The notes beneath the pieces are model-generated. The model was not told the DNA's origin and did no database searches. It saw only the letters and a list, made by a program, of their open reading frames with translations. From Tepidamorphus gemmatus (GTDB lineage: Bacteria > Pseudomonadota > Alphaproteobacteria > Rhizobiales > Tepidamorphaceae), in assembly GCF_004346195.1 (NCBI RefSeq), contig NZ_SMAK01000011.1, positions 1-64,000 on the forward strand: a stretch of DNA of 64,000 nucleotides, written 5' to 3'. Of this stretch, positions 25,342 to 35,474 are shown one piece after another. Each line of letters begins with the position of its first letter. Within the stretch, counting starts at the first letter, position 1. The translations under genes were made by a program, and so were the position numbers.

Positions 25342-26760
25342 ATGGGCGCGTTGAAAACCTTTCCCGTCTCAACCGTCGTCGAGGGCCGCCGCGTGGTGGT
25401 CGCGGGCGGCGGCGAGGCGGCCGAAGCCAAGCTGCGGCTTCTCGCCAAGACGGCGGCTGAGGTTCATGTCTTCTCGCCGCACGGCGAGCCGCCGCTTCTG
25501 GCATTGGCGGCCGCCGAGGGGTATCCGGTCCATGCCCGGTGGCCCGATGCGGCGGACTTCGCCGGCGCGGCGCTCGCCTTCATTGCGGCAGAAGACGCGG
25601 ATCGGGATCGGGCACTCGCCGCGACGGCGCGCTCGGCCGGCGTGCCCGTCAACGTTGTCGACCGGCCAGAGATGTGCGACGTGCTGACGCCGGCGATCGT
25701 CGACCGCGCGCCGGTGACGATCGCGATCTCCACCGAAGGTGCAGCGCCGGTGCTGACCAGCATCCTGCGCGCGCGGATCGAGGCCATGCTGACGCCCGGC
25801 CTGGGCCTGCTCGCTGGTGTCGCCAGCTCGCTGCGCGATCGGGTTGCCGACCTACTGCCCCCCGGCGCGCGGCGGTTGTCGTTCTGGCGGCGATACTTCA
25901 CCTCGTGCGAGTTTGCGGACGCGGCCACGCGCGGTGCGGCGGAGGTACGGCGCCGGGCGCTCAGGCTGCTCGAGGAAGAGCGCGGCGCTGCCCCCTCGGC
26001 CGGCTTCGTCTGGCTGGTCGGTGCAGGTCCGGGGGCGGCGGACCTGTTGACCCTGCGGGCGCGCAACGTGCTTGCCGAGGCCGACGTCGTGGTGTTCGAC
26101 AGCCTCGTCGATGCTGGCGTGATGGATGTGGTCCGCCGCGATGCGCGGCGCATCGACGTCGGCAAGCGCAAGGGCAGGGCATCGGTCACCCAGGACCAGA
26201 TCAATGCGATCCTGATCGCCGAGGCGGCAGCGGGAAATCGTGTCGTGCGGCTGAAGGCCGGCGATCCGATGATCTACGGTCGCGCCGGCGAGGAGATCGC
26301 TGCGCTGCGCGAGGCGGGCATTGCCCATGCGGTCGTACCCGGCATCACGGCGGCGCTGGGCGCGGCAGCCGAGACGGCAATGCCGCTGACCCACCGGCGA
26401 CTTGCCTCGACGCTTGTCTTCGCCACCGGCCATGCGGCGCCGGGTGAGGAGGGGCTCGACTGGGCGCAGATCGCCCGCAGCGATGCGACGGTCAGCCTGT
26501 ACATGGCAAAATCGGTGGCTGGCGAAGTGGCCGGTCAGCTGATGGCGAACGGGCTTTCGCCCGACACGGCGGTGGGGGCCGTGGAGAACGCGTGTCGGCC
26601 CGACCAGCGCCGCTTCTACGGACGTCTTGATGAACTCGCCGGCCTCGCAGGTCGCGGCGACGTCAGCGGACCCGTGGTGATCTTCGTCGGCCCCGCCGTC
26701 GCCGAGGGCGACTGGACAGGTGCCGAGGCATTCGCGCCGGCCGCCGTGCTGGCCGCATAG
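25342..26760 (+). CDS. cysG: sirohaem synthase, trifunctional
   Basis: This 472-residue fusion makes sirohaem from uroporphyrinogen III, the cofactor of the sulfite reductase encoded downstream. Residues 1-210 are the dehydrogenase/ferrochelatase part with the NAD motif VVAGGGEAAEAKLRLL near 16-31 and a Met8-like dimer region. Residues 225-472 are uroporphyrinogen-III C-methyltransferase with VGAGPGAADLLTLRA, RLKAGDPMIYGRAGEE and PGITAALGAAA. The ATG at 25342 follows CGAGG. It leads the operon cysG-DUF2849-cysI-cysH-DUF934, with an 11-base gap to the next gene. Confidence 0.96.
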   Translation: MGALKTFPVSTVVEGRRVVVAGGGEAAEAKLRLLAKTAAEVHVFSPHGEPPLLALAAAEGYPVHARWPDAADFAGAALAFIAAEDADRDRALAATARSAGVPVNVVDRPEMCDVLTPAIVDRAPVTIAISTEGAAPVLTSILRARIEAMLTPGLGLLAGVASSLRDRVADLLPPGARRLSFWRRYFTSCEFADAATRGAAEVRRRALRLLEEERGAAPSAGFVWLVGAGPGAADLLTLRARNVLAEADVVVFDSLVDAGVMDVVRRDARRIDVGKRKGRASVTQDQINAILIAEAAAGNRVVRLKAGDPMIYGRAGEEIAALREAGIAHAVVPGITAALGAAAETAMPLTHRRLASTLVFATGHAAPGEEGLDWAQIARSDATVSLYMAKSVAGEVAGQLMANGLSPDTAVGAVENACRPDQRRFYGRLDELAGLAGRGDVSGPVVIFVGPAVAEGDWTGAEAFAPAAVLAA

Positions 26761-26771
26761 GGACTGTTACA

Positions 26772-27071
26772 ATGGCTTCTCACGCGACACTCAAGGTTCT
26801 GACAGCGAATCGACTGAGTGATGGCCGGGTGGTCTATCTCGGCGAGACGGGCTGGACCGTGGCGATCGAGGAGGCACGTCTGATCGCGACGCCGGACGAG
26901 GCGTCCGGTGCCGAAGCGGAAGGCGCCCGGGCGGTCGCGGACCGCATGGTCGTCGAACCCTATCTGATCGATGTCGAGACCGAGACCGGCGGCATTCTCC
27001 CCGCCAGTCTGCGCGAGCGCATCCGTGCACGTGGCCCATCGACCGGCCATTCACGCGGCGCGGCGGCCTGA
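26772..27071 (+). CDS. DUF2849 protein of the sulfite reduction operon
   Basis: This 99-residue protein begins with LKVLTANRLSDGRVVYLGETGWT and then has a helix-rich acidic middle and YLIDVETETGGILPASLRERIRA. It matches the DUF2849 family, which in alphaproteobacteria sits between cysG and cysI. No catalytic residues are evident and the function is not established. Its conserved place hints at an accessory role in sulfite reductase assembly or control. The gap is 11 bases on each side. Confidence 0.85.
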   Translation: MASHATLKVLTANRLSDGRVVYLGETGWTVAIEEARLIATPDEASGAEAEGARAVADRMVVEPYLIDVETETGGILPASLRERIRARGPSTGHSRGAAA

Positions 27072-27082
27072 GGCAACTGACC

Positions 27083-28753
27083 ATGTACCGTTACGACGAA
27101 TTCGACCACGCCTTCGTACGCGACCGGGTTGCGCAGTTCCGCGACCAGGTGGCGCGCCGCCTGTCTGGCGAGTTGACCGAGGAGCAGTTCAAGCCGCTCA
27201 GGCTGATGAATGGCGTCTATCTGCAGCTGCACGCCTACATGCTGCGCATCGCGATACCCTACGGCACGCTGTCGGGGCGGCAGATGCGCAAGCTTGCCTA
27301 CATCGCGCGCACCTACGACAAGGGCTACGGCCATTTCACCACCCGGCAGAACCTGCAGTTCAATTGGCCACGGCTGGAGGATCTGCCCGACATCCTGGCC
27401 GAACTGGCCGAGGTCGAGATGCATGCCATCCAGACCTCGGGCAACTGCATACGCAACGTGACCACCGATCATTTCGCCGGCGCGGCGGCCGACGAGGTCG
27501 ACGATCCGAGGCCGTGGGCGGAGATCATCCGGCAGTGGTCATCCCTGCATCCGGAGTTCTCCTTCCTGCCTCGCAAGTTCAAGGTTGCCGTGACTGGCGC
27601 GGCGCGCGACCGGGCGGCAATCCGCGTCCACGACATCGGCCTCGAATTGAGGCGCGGCCCCGGCGGCGGCCTCGGCTTCCGCGTCTTCGTCGGCGGCGGG
27701 CAGGGCAGGACCCCGATGCTCGCGAAGGAAATCCGCGACTTCGTGCCCGAACAGGAGCTGCTCGCCTATCTCGAGGCGATCATGCGCGTCTACAACCGCT
27801 ACGGCCGGCGCGACAACAAGTACAAGGCGCGGGTGAAGATCCTTGTGCACGAGCGCGGTCTCGAGGAAATTCGCGAACAGGTCGAGGCGGAATTCGCCGA
27901 GCTGCGCGGTGGTGCGCTCGACGTCCCGGTCGAGGCGCGCGAAGCGATCTCCGCCTATTTCGCCCCGCCGTCGTTCGAAGACCTGCCGCGGACGAGCCGC
28001 ATCCTGGAAGAGGCCCGACTCCGCGATCGCGATCTTGCCCTGTGGGTGGCACGCAACAGCCATCCCCACAAGCAGCCGGGCTATGTCTCGGTGACGATCT
28101 CGCTGAAGCCGATAGGCGGCGTTCCGGGCGACGCGACGGCTGACCAGATGGACAAGGTTGCCGAGCTTGCCGAACGTTTCAGCTTCGACGAGATCCGCGT
28201 CAGCCATGAGCAGAACCTGATCCTGCCGCATGTCCGCAAGGACGACCTTCCGGCACTTCACGCCGAGCTCAAGGCGGTAGGACTGGCGACGCCGAATGCC
28301 GGCTTCATCACCGACATCATCGCCTGCCCGGGCCTCGATTACTGCGCGCTCGCCAATGCCCGGTCCATTCCGGTCGCCCAGCGCCTGAGCGAGCGGTTCG
28401 CTGACACCAGGCGTCAGTCGGAGATCGGTGACCTCGCCATCAAGATTTCCGGGTGCATCAATGCCTGCGGCCATCATCATGTCGGCCACATCGGAATTCT
28501 CGGCGTCGACCGGAAGGGCGAGGAATTCTACCAGATCACGCTCGGCGGTGCGCCCGGCGGCGAGAACGGCGGCGAGGACGCAGCCATCGGAGAGATCGTC
28601 GGCAAGGGCTTTTCCACCGACGAAGTGGTGGATGCCGTTGAAACCATCGTCGACACCTATCTGAAGCTGCGCGAGACGCCGCAGGAGAGCTTCCTCGCCG
28701 CATATCGCCGTCTCGGCAAGAAACCGTTCCAGGAGGCGCTCTATGGCCGCTGA
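27083..28753 (+). CDS. cysI: sulfite (nitrite/sulfite) reductase, sirohaem Fe-S hemoprotein
   Basis: This 556-residue enzyme reduces sulfite to sulfide with six electrons. It carries the sirohaem/[4Fe-4S] ligands Cys415, Cys421, Cys458 and Cys462 in CPGLDYC and SGCINACGHH. Two ferrodoxin-like half-domains (GHFTTRQNLQF; VSHEQNLILPHV) bind sirohaem. This is the ferredoxin-type or NADPH-type beta subunit. No CysJ flavoprotein is nearby, so reduced ferredoxin via the reductase at 30086 is the likely electron source (inference). Nitrite reductase is less likely because the operon also has cysH. The stop overlaps cysH by 11 bases. Confidence 0.94.
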   Translation: MYRYDEFDHAFVRDRVAQFRDQVARRLSGELTEEQFKPLRLMNGVYLQLHAYMLRIAIPYGTLSGRQMRKLAYIARTYDKGYGHFTTRQNLQFNWPRLEDLPDILAELAEVEMHAIQTSGNCIRNVTTDHFAGAAADEVDDPRPWAEIIRQWSSLHPEFSFLPRKFKVAVTGAARDRAAIRVHDIGLELRRGPGGGLGFRVFVGGGQGRTPMLAKEIRDFVPEQELLAYLEAIMRVYNRYGRRDNKYKARVKILVHERGLEEIREQVEAEFAELRGGALDVPVEAREAISAYFAPPSFEDLPRTSRILEEARLRDRDLALWVARNSHPHKQPGYVSVTISLKPIGGVPGDATADQMDKVAELAERFSFDEIRVSHEQNLILPHVRKDDLPALHAELKAVGLATPNAGFITDIIACPGLDYCALANARSIPVAQRLSERFADTRRQSEIGDLAIKISGCINACGHHHVGHIGILGVDRKGEEFYQITLGGAPGGENGGEDAAIGEIVGKGFSTDEVVDAVETIVDTYLKLRETPQESFLAAYRRLGKKPFQEALYGR

Positions 28754-29534
28754 CGGAAGCCCGCGGCCGGGAGCGATCAGCCCGGGGGCGGAGGTGTGCT
28801 GCACGGCGGACACCTGGCCCGACCCGGCCGTCCTCGACAGGCTGTTCACCGGCGCGCAGGCGCGCGATCTCGTTGCCTATACCCTCGGCGAGCTCGCGCC
28901 GGGCAGGACGGCCGTCGTCTCGTCGTTTGGCGCCGACTCGGCAATCCTCCTGCATCTCGTCGCGCAGGTCGACCGGTCGACCCCGGTGATCTTCCTCGAG
29001 ACGGGAAAGCACTTCCCCGAGACGCTGGCCCATCGCGACCGACTGATCGAACGGCTGGGCCTCAGCGACGTACGTTCGGTCGCGCCGGATCCCGAAGCGC
29101 TCAGGCGTTTCGATCCGGCGGGCGGTCTGCATGCGGTCGACCCGGATCTGTGCTGCGCCCTGCGCAAGGAGGAGCCCCTCGAGCGGGCGCTCGCGGGGTT
29201 CGACGTCTGGCTGACCGGACGGCGTCGGCACCAGACCGCGAGCCGCAGGACGATGCCGCTGGTCGAGCGCGACGGACGCCGACTGAAGGTCAATCCGCTC
29301 GCCGGTTGGGACGCCTCGGATGTGAGCGCCTACATGACGATCCACGAATTGCCGTCGCATCCGCTGGTGGCGCGGGGCTATCCGTCGATCGGCTGTGCGC
29401 CCTGCACGAGTCCGGTGGCGGCGGGCGAGGACGAGCGCGCCGGTCGCTGGCGCGGGACAGGCAAGACCGAATGCGGTATCCATCTCACCCGCAACGGTGC
29501 ACTGGTCAGGATCATCCCGGCGGGCAGGCAATGA
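28743..29534 (+). CDS. cysH: adenylylsulfate reductase (CysH family with Fe-S cluster motif)
   Basis: This 263-residue enzyme reduces activated sulfate to sulfite. It has the nucleotide-binding SSFGADSAILLHL, and the Cys pairs CC (137-138) and C-x2-C (218, 221) that bind a [4Fe-4S] cluster in the APS-using subgroup. The catalytic ECGIH motif lies near the C-terminus. The two Cys pairs favour adenylylsulfate over PAPS as substrate. The enzyme acts directly before the sulfite reductase in the pathway. It overlaps cysI upstream and DUF934 downstream by 4 bases. No cysDN genes are in the window. Confidence 0.93.
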   Translation: MAADGSPRPGAISPGAEVCCTADTWPDPAVLDRLFTGAQARDLVAYTLGELAPGRTAVVSSFGADSAILLHLVAQVDRSTPVIFLETGKHFPETLAHRDRLIERLGLSDVRSVAPDPEALRRFDPAGGLHAVDPDLCCALRKEEPLERALAGFDVWLTGRRRHQTASRRTMPLVERDGRRLKVNPLAGWDASDVSAYMTIHELPSHPLVARGYPSIGCAPCTSPVAAGEDERAGRWRGTGKTECGIHLTRNGALVRIIPAGRQ

Positions 29535-30052
29535 GCGAGCCGATCGAGATCTGGAGCCGCGACGAGGGGTTCGTCGCGGACCGCTGGCGACGTGTCGGCG
29601 AGGACGAGGCGCTGCCCGGCAGCGGCCCGATCCTGCTGTCGAAAGCTCGCTGGGAGGAGGAGCGCGGCCGCAACAGCCTCGACGACTGGGAGATCGGCGT
29701 CGAGCTGAAGCCGGACGAGCCTGTCGAGGACCTCGTCCCCGACCTCGATCGCATCGCGATGGTGGCGCTGGCGTTTCCGGTGTTCTCGGACGGGCGCGCC
29801 TTCTCCAGCGCGCGGCTGCTCAGGGAGCGGCATGGCTTCACCGGCGAACTGCGCGCCACCGGCGACGTTCTGATCGATCAGATTCCGTTCATGCTGCGTT
29901 GCGGATTCTCGTCCTTTGCCATAAGTCACCAGCCGACGCGGCGTGCGCTCGCGGAAGGACGGATGCCCGAGGTGACGATCTACCTCCAGCCCGTCGGAGA
30001 GCGGAACGAGGTGCCGCTGGGCAACCGACCGTGGATGCGCCGCCGCCCCTGA
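29531..30052 (+). CDS. DUF934 protein of sulfate assimilation operon
   Basis: This 173-residue protein shows the DUF934 pattern: WSRDEGFVADRWRRV, a central LALAFPVFSDGRAFSSARLLRERHGF, then ELRATGDVLIDQIPFMLRCGF and a C-terminal helix. The family is regularly found next to cysH and cysI in proteobacteria. A role in sulfite reduction is inferred from that conservation only. ATG overlaps the cysH stop (ATGA), so the genes are co-translated. It is the last gene of the tightly spaced operon. Confidence 0.88.
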   Translation: MSEPIEIWSRDEGFVADRWRRVGEDEALPGSGPILLSKARWEEERGRNSLDDWEIGVELKPDEPVEDLVPDLDRIAMVALAFPVFSDGRAFSSARLLRERHGFTGELRATGDVLIDQIPFMLRCGFSSFAISHQPTRRALAEGRMPEVTIYLQPVGERNEVPLGNRPWMRRRP

Positions 30053-31123
<1,071 letters not shown>

Positions 31124-31141
31124 GCCTGCCGGCGTCCATCC

Positions 31142-31426
31142 TTGGCGGTCTATGTCGATGATGCGGTATGGGTGCGGCACGGGCGCCGCTGGTGCCATCT
31201 GCTTGCCGACGACACCGACGAGCTGCATCGCTTCGCCGCGGATCTCGGCCTCCACGGCTCGTCCTATCAGGGGCCGCCGAAGACGGCGGTCCCGCACTAC
31301 GACCTGACCGCCTGGGAGCGCAGCAAGGCGATCCGGTACGGCGCAGTCGCCTGCGACCGTCGGCAGATCGTGGAGATTGCCCGGCATGCGCGCAGCGCGG
31401 GGACGATCGGCCGTCGCGGTGCTTGA
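31142..31426 (+). CDS. DUF4031 protein
   Basis: This 94-residue protein opens with AVYVDDAVWVRHGRRWCHLLADD and has SSYQGPPKTAVPHYDLT and ERSKAIRYGAV, the pattern of the DUF4031 family of small cytoplasmic proteins. No function is known. Start is a TTG at 31142 without a strong ribosome binding site, 18 bases after the reductase gene, so it may be translated by read-through coupling. It converges on the glutamine-synthetase-like gene. Confidence 0.8.
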   Translation: MAVYVDDAVWVRHGRRWCHLLADDTDELHRFAADLGLHGSSYQGPPKTAVPHYDLTAWERSKAIRYGAVACDRRQIVEIARHARSAGTIGRRGA

Positions 31427-31471
31427 AGCCCCGACGCGTCACCCTCTGCAAGCAGGGATACTCCGGGCCGT

Positions 31472-32851
31472 TCAGACGTTGAGCAGCAGATATTCGCGCT
31501 CCCAGCTGGAGATAACCCGGTTGTAAAGCTGCCATTCCAGCTGCTTCACCTCGGTGAAGGCGGCGATGAAGCGGCTGCCGAGCACCTCGCGCAGCGGAGC
31601 ATTCTTGCCCAGCATCTCCAGCGCCTCGTGATGGTGTCGCGGCAGCCCGAATGGCAGGGTGTGCGCGTCGATGGTGACGACCGGCGCGGGGTCTATCTTT
31701 TCCTCGAGCCCGATCAGCCCGCAGGCGAGCGTCGCGGCAAAGGCGAGATACGGATTGGCATCGACACCCGGCACGCGGTTCTCGACGCGCCGCGCCGAGG
31801 GGGGCGAGTCGGGCACGCGCAGGCCGCAGGTGCGATTGTCGCGCCCCCAGTGGACGTTGATCGGGGCATCGGATTCGAGCCGGATGCGCCGGAACGAGTT
31901 CACGTTCGGGCAGAACAGCGCCATCGCCGAGGGTACGTGGCGTTGCAGGCCGGAGATGTAGTGGAACAGGGCCGGGGAATCCTCGCCGTCGGTATCGACG
32001 AAGATGTTGGACCCGTCGCTCGACCGCACCACGGACTGATGGACATGCATCGCCGAGCCGGGCTCGTTCTCGTGCGGCTGGGCCATGAAGGTCGCAAACA
32101 TGCCATGCTTCAGCGCCGCCTTGCGCACGGCCCGCTTGAACAGGAAAACCTGGTCGGCGAGCTCGAGCGGATCGCCGTGCAGGAAGTTCATCTCGAGCTG
32201 GGCGGGGCCGGCCTCGTGGGCCATCGTGCCGATCTCGATGCGCGAGTCCTCGCAATAGGCGTAGATCTCCTCGACGACCGGATCGAATTCGTTGGCGGCC
32301 TCGATGCCATAGGCCTGACGGCCGGATTCCTTGCGGCCCGAGATGCCGACAGGCGTCGACAGCGGCAGGTCCGGATCGTCGGATTTCTCCACCAGGTAGT
32401 ATTCGAGTTCCGGTGCGACGATTGGCTTGAGCCCCTTCTCCCGATACAGCCCGAGGACGCGCTTCAGCACCGAGCGCGGCGCGAAATCGACTGGCCTACC
32501 GTCGTTGTAAACCACGTCGCAGATCACCTGGGCCGTCGGCTCCTCGTACCACGGCACGATGCGCACCGTCGTCACGTCGGGGATCGTCCGGATGTCCTGA
32601 TCGGTCTCCGAAGCTATGCGCGTATCCCACACCGTATCGCCGGTGACCGCTTGCAGGAGGATCGTCTCGGGCAATCTCAGGCCCGATCCGAGGTTGCGGA
32701 TAAAATCCTCGCGCGGGACGATCTTGCCGCGCATCATTCCGGTCATGTCCGGAACCAGGCACTCGACCTCGTCGATCGAGCGGCTGCGCAGCCAATGAAC
32801 GATTTCCTCGTTCGTGGTCGGAATGTCATCCCTGCCATCGTCGCCGTACAT
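31472..32851 (-). CDS. glutamine synthetase-family ligase
   Basis: This 459-residue protein of the glutamine synthetase fold shows APELEYYLVE and GPAQLEMNF (metal Glu residues), HENEPGSAMHVHQSV (ATP/metal site), and NRTCGLRVPDSPPSARRVENRVPG near the C-terminal active site. It diverges from classic GlnA in lacking the adenylylation Tyr loop, and groups by eye with gamma-glutamylpolyamine synthetase-type (PuuA-like) ligases. The amine substrate is unknown because no amine permease or amidotransferase is adjacent. The ATG at 32851 has GGAGG upstream, and an in-frame start at 32914 is less likely. Confidence 0.87.
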   Translation of the reverse strand: MYGDDGRDDIPTTNEEIVHWLRSRSIDEVECLVPDMTGMMRGKIVPREDFIRNLGSGLRLPETILLQAVTGDTVWDTRIASETDQDIRTIPDVTTVRIVPWYEEPTAQVICDVVYNDGRPVDFAPRSVLKRVLGLYREKGLKPIVAPELEYYLVEKSDDPDLPLSTPVGISGRKESGRQAYGIEAANEFDPVVEEIYAYCEDSRIEIGTMAHEAGPAQLEMNFLHGDPLELADQVFLFKRAVRKAALKHGMFATFMAQPHENEPGSAMHVHQSVVRSSDGSNIFVDTDGEDSPALFHYISGLQRHVPSAMALFCPNVNSFRRIRLESDAPINVHWGRDNRTCGLRVPDSPPSARRVENRVPGVDANPYLAFAATLACGLIGLEEKIDPAPVVTIDAHTLPFGLPRHHHEALEMLGKNAPLREVLGSRFIAAFTEVKQLEWQLYNRVISSWEREYLLLNV

Positions 32852-32953
32852 GTGGCCTCCGTTTGCGGCGCGGACGTCCCCGCTGGCCTGTGCGCCGCAC
32901 TTTGCGCGCAGCACTACCCCTCTGTCGAGCCGGGGCGCAACCGGGATGGCCCG

Positions 32954-34165
32954 TCAGGCGATGCGGGTGCGGATGACGTTGCGCAGGCCGCGAGGCAGGA
33001 TCTGGAAGGCTGCCTTGGCGCAGCGCGGCGCATAGGTCGACCAGATGGCTGCCGGCAGTCCCGTCAGCCCGAGCAGCCCGGTATAGTCCTGAACCGACAC
33101 CGCGCGGCCGGCCAGCTGACGCTTGTATTCGTCGGCCGGAGCCATCAGGTCGTAGCAGCCCAGTCGGCGTGCAATGCACCACTCGATGCTGTCCTGCATC
33201 TGTACCTGTCCGGGACTGTACTTGGACAAGGCGGGGTCAAAGGCACCGAGGAAGGCGCAGTAGCGGCCATTGTGCACCATGCCGATCTCAACCGCCGCCG
33301 GCCTTCCGCCGACCTCGAGGCTGGCAGTCACGACGCCACTGTCGGCGGGCTCGTGTGCAGCCATGTCGACCAGGCAGGCCGTCGTGCGCGGGTCGGCTAG
33401 GGCCCTGGAGTATTGGCCCTGCTGCTCGAGCCAGTGCCGCTTGAGATCGAGCGCGGCGCGGGCGAGCTTGCGTGCCTCCTCGCCGCCGTCGACCATCCGG
33501 AAGGCGACGTCGCCGATCTGCGCCAGCTTGTTGCGCCGCCGTCGGTTGCGCGCCGTTCGCGACGACCGTGCCCTCGCATAGTCGCCCGGCTCGGTGAACC
33601 CGGACAGGTCGATTTCCATCGCCTTTTCGGCAGCACCGACCGCGTCGAGGCGCCTCGCGGCCCAGTCGGCAATGGCCGCGTCGGCGCGGATGCGCCGCAG
33701 CGTCAGCACACTGATATCACCGGGCCGGGTGAGCTCCGCGAAGGCCGCATCGAGCCATGGTATCACATCCCCGTCGGGGGCCGCGACGACGTCGCCGTAT
33801 TGCAGGATCGGATCGCCGGCCCAGCGGGCGACCCGGCCCACGGGCGTGCGGCCGACCACCAGCGGCAGGATCAGGACCAGCCGCCCCCTCTCACGGACGG
33901 TGATGACGCGCAGGTCGTCATCGCTGGCGAAATGCCGCGCCCAGATGCGATGGAAGTCAAAGGTCTGGAAGGGTGTGGTCCGCGATCCGGGCGCTGACTC
34001 GAGGTCGCGCCAATCCCTGGCGATGGTCTCGAGCGTGGCGGGGTTGCGGATCGTGGCGAGGGCGAGCGTATCGGGAATCGGATCGGCAGACGCGCGGGCC
34101 GACCGGGTCGAAAGGCCGAGCATGCCGGTGACCAGTGGCGCCGCCTCGAACAGAAGTTCCTGCAT
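32954..34165 (-). CDS. GNAT/CelD-BcsL-like acyltransferase
   Basis: This 403-residue protein is of the FemAB/CelD-type GNAT family. It has an N-terminal half with TPFQTFDFHRIWARHF, then VLILPLVVGRTPVGRVARWAG, and a C-terminal acyltransferase fold containing GGRPAAVEIGMVHNGRYCAFLGAFDP, SPGQVQMQDSIEWCI and YKRQLAG. Members modify cell-surface polysaccharides or lipids, but the substrate here is unknown. The GGGAGGAGG ribosome binding site fixes the ATG at 34165, and the longer open frame to 34342 runs through non-coding-like sequence. It is followed upstream by a methyltransferase gene on the same strand. Confidence 0.83.
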   Translation of the reverse strand: MQELLFEAAPLVTGMLGLSTRSARASADPIPDTLALATIRNPATLETIARDWRDLESAPGSRTTPFQTFDFHRIWARHFASDDDLRVITVRERGRLVLILPLVVGRTPVGRVARWAGDPILQYGDVVAAPDGDVIPWLDAAFAELTRPGDISVLTLRRIRADAAIADWAARRLDAVGAAEKAMEIDLSGFTEPGDYARARSSRTARNRRRRNKLAQIGDVAFRMVDGGEEARKLARAALDLKRHWLEQQGQYSRALADPRTTACLVDMAAHEPADSGVVTASLEVGGRPAAVEIGMVHNGRYCAFLGAFDPALSKYSPGQVQMQDSIEWCIARRLGCYDLMAPADEYKRQLAGRAVSVQDYTGLLGLTGLPAAIWSTYAPRCAKAAFQILPRGLRNVIRTRIA

Positions 34166-34289
34166 CGCCTCCTCCCAGGATCGTTGCGCAAAATGCACAC
34201 GGTCCCGACGCAGCGCAATCGCCGGAAGTTCCAAACCGCTCCTTAAGGTTAAGTCCCGACTGGCGTGCGCTCGCGGGACACGGGACCGG

Positions 34290-35378
34290 TCAGTGTGGCA
34301 CAGCCTCGAACATGCGGACGGAATAGGGACTGAACAGGGCAACCCAGACCGACAGGGCGCGAGGCAGTGGCAATTCGGCGAAGGCGCTGCTCTCGCGGAA
34401 CACGGTCAGGTCGCGCATGCCGACGAGGACGACGCTGACACGGGCGGTGCGGCCGTGCTCGGCCAGGCGCGCTGCCATGCGCAAGGTCGTGCGCTCGTCG
34501 AACGGATCGAACATGTAGACAGCCAGGTCGCCAGACGGCAGCGGTGCGTCGAGGGCATCGGCCCAGATGAAATCGACCTTGCGGCAGCGCATCCGCGCCC
34601 TTGGCCAGTGCCGCAGGTTGAGCATCGCATCCTCGTGCAGCGCTTCGGCGAACTCGATACCGACGACGCGCGCGAACGGAAGCGCCGCCGCCTCGAAGAC
34701 GACGCGGCCCCGGCCGGAGCCGATATCGACAAAGGTTGTCTGATCAAGAGGCCCCGGAAGCGCCCTGATCAGCCGGCGCACGAGCGGGCGTGGGCTCGGC
34801 CGGTATGGCTGCGCGTGGCGCAGATTGGGTCCGGCGACGATCTGCCCGTCGAGCGCGACGTCGGTGGCGGTGCTGACGCGTTCAAGGCGTCCCACCGGGT
34901 CTGGCAGCCACCGATGTACCGATCGCAACAAGGCCCTGTAGGGCGACAGCGGCGGGGCAATCGGAAACGGACCGGGATGGCGCGCGCGGTGGGCTGGGGA
35001 TTGCGGAGACGACTCGCGCCGCTTCTGCCCGCCTGGCAAGGGCGAAGACCTCTGCGCCGACGAGGGGGCGGCTGATGCTGCCGGCTCGCTTGGCGTCGAT
35101 GCGATGTGCCGCGGTTCCCGTGCCTTCGCCGGCTTGTGCAACTGCTGCGCTGCCGGGCGTGACGAGGCGGTCCGAACCCTGGCGTTCACCGGCGCGCCGG
35201 ATGTCGTCGCGAGGATTGCGCGCCTCGAGTGGCCGGACGTTGCGCGCCGGCGTTTCACAGGCTCGTTGGGGGCTGCGGGCATGGCGATGGACTCCGCCGC
35301 CAGTTCCGCCTCTGGCGTCAGCAGTGGGGAATCCGCGTGCAGCGATCCCGGGTGTCTTTCGTCGGTGGGGGAATTCAT
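34290..35378 (-). CDS. class I methyltransferase with long disordered N-terminus
   Basis: This 362-residue protein has an N-terminal 150 residues rich in Ser, Ala, Pro and Arg and without hydrophobic core, probably disordered. The rest is a class I SAM methyltransferase: FVDIGSGRGRVVFEAA (motif I), VVGIEFAEAL (motif II), and LAVYMFDPFDE (motif IV). The substrate is unknown. The start is the ATG at 35378 by choice, and the frame stays open to 35441. If the true start is internal, much of the disordered arm would be missing. It lies between the CelD-like and VWA genes on the same strand. Confidence 0.75.
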   Translation of the reverse strand: MNSPTDERHPGSLHADSPLLTPEAELAAESIAMPAAPNEPVKRRRATSGHSRRAILATTSGAPVNARVRTASSRPAAQQLHKPAKAREPRHIASTPSEPAASAAPSSAQRSSPLPGGQKRRESSPQSPAHRARHPGPFPIAPPLSPYRALLRSVHRWLPDPVGRLERVSTATDVALDGQIVAGPNLRHAQPYRPSPRPLVRRLIRALPGPLDQTTFVDIGSGRGRVVFEAAALPFARVVGIEFAEALHEDAMLNLRHWPRARMRCRKVDFIWADALDAPLPSGDLAVYMFDPFDERTTLRMAARLAEHGRTARVSVVLVGMRDLTVFRESSAFAELPLPRALSVWVALFSPYSVRMFEAVPH

Positions 35379-35474
35379 GGTCGGGGCAACTGCATGACAG
35401 CCGGGGCAACCGATCGGCCGTGCGAGAGCTATCACCGGCATTTGTGGCCGGGGTGAGGCCCGTTCAACCGATCC

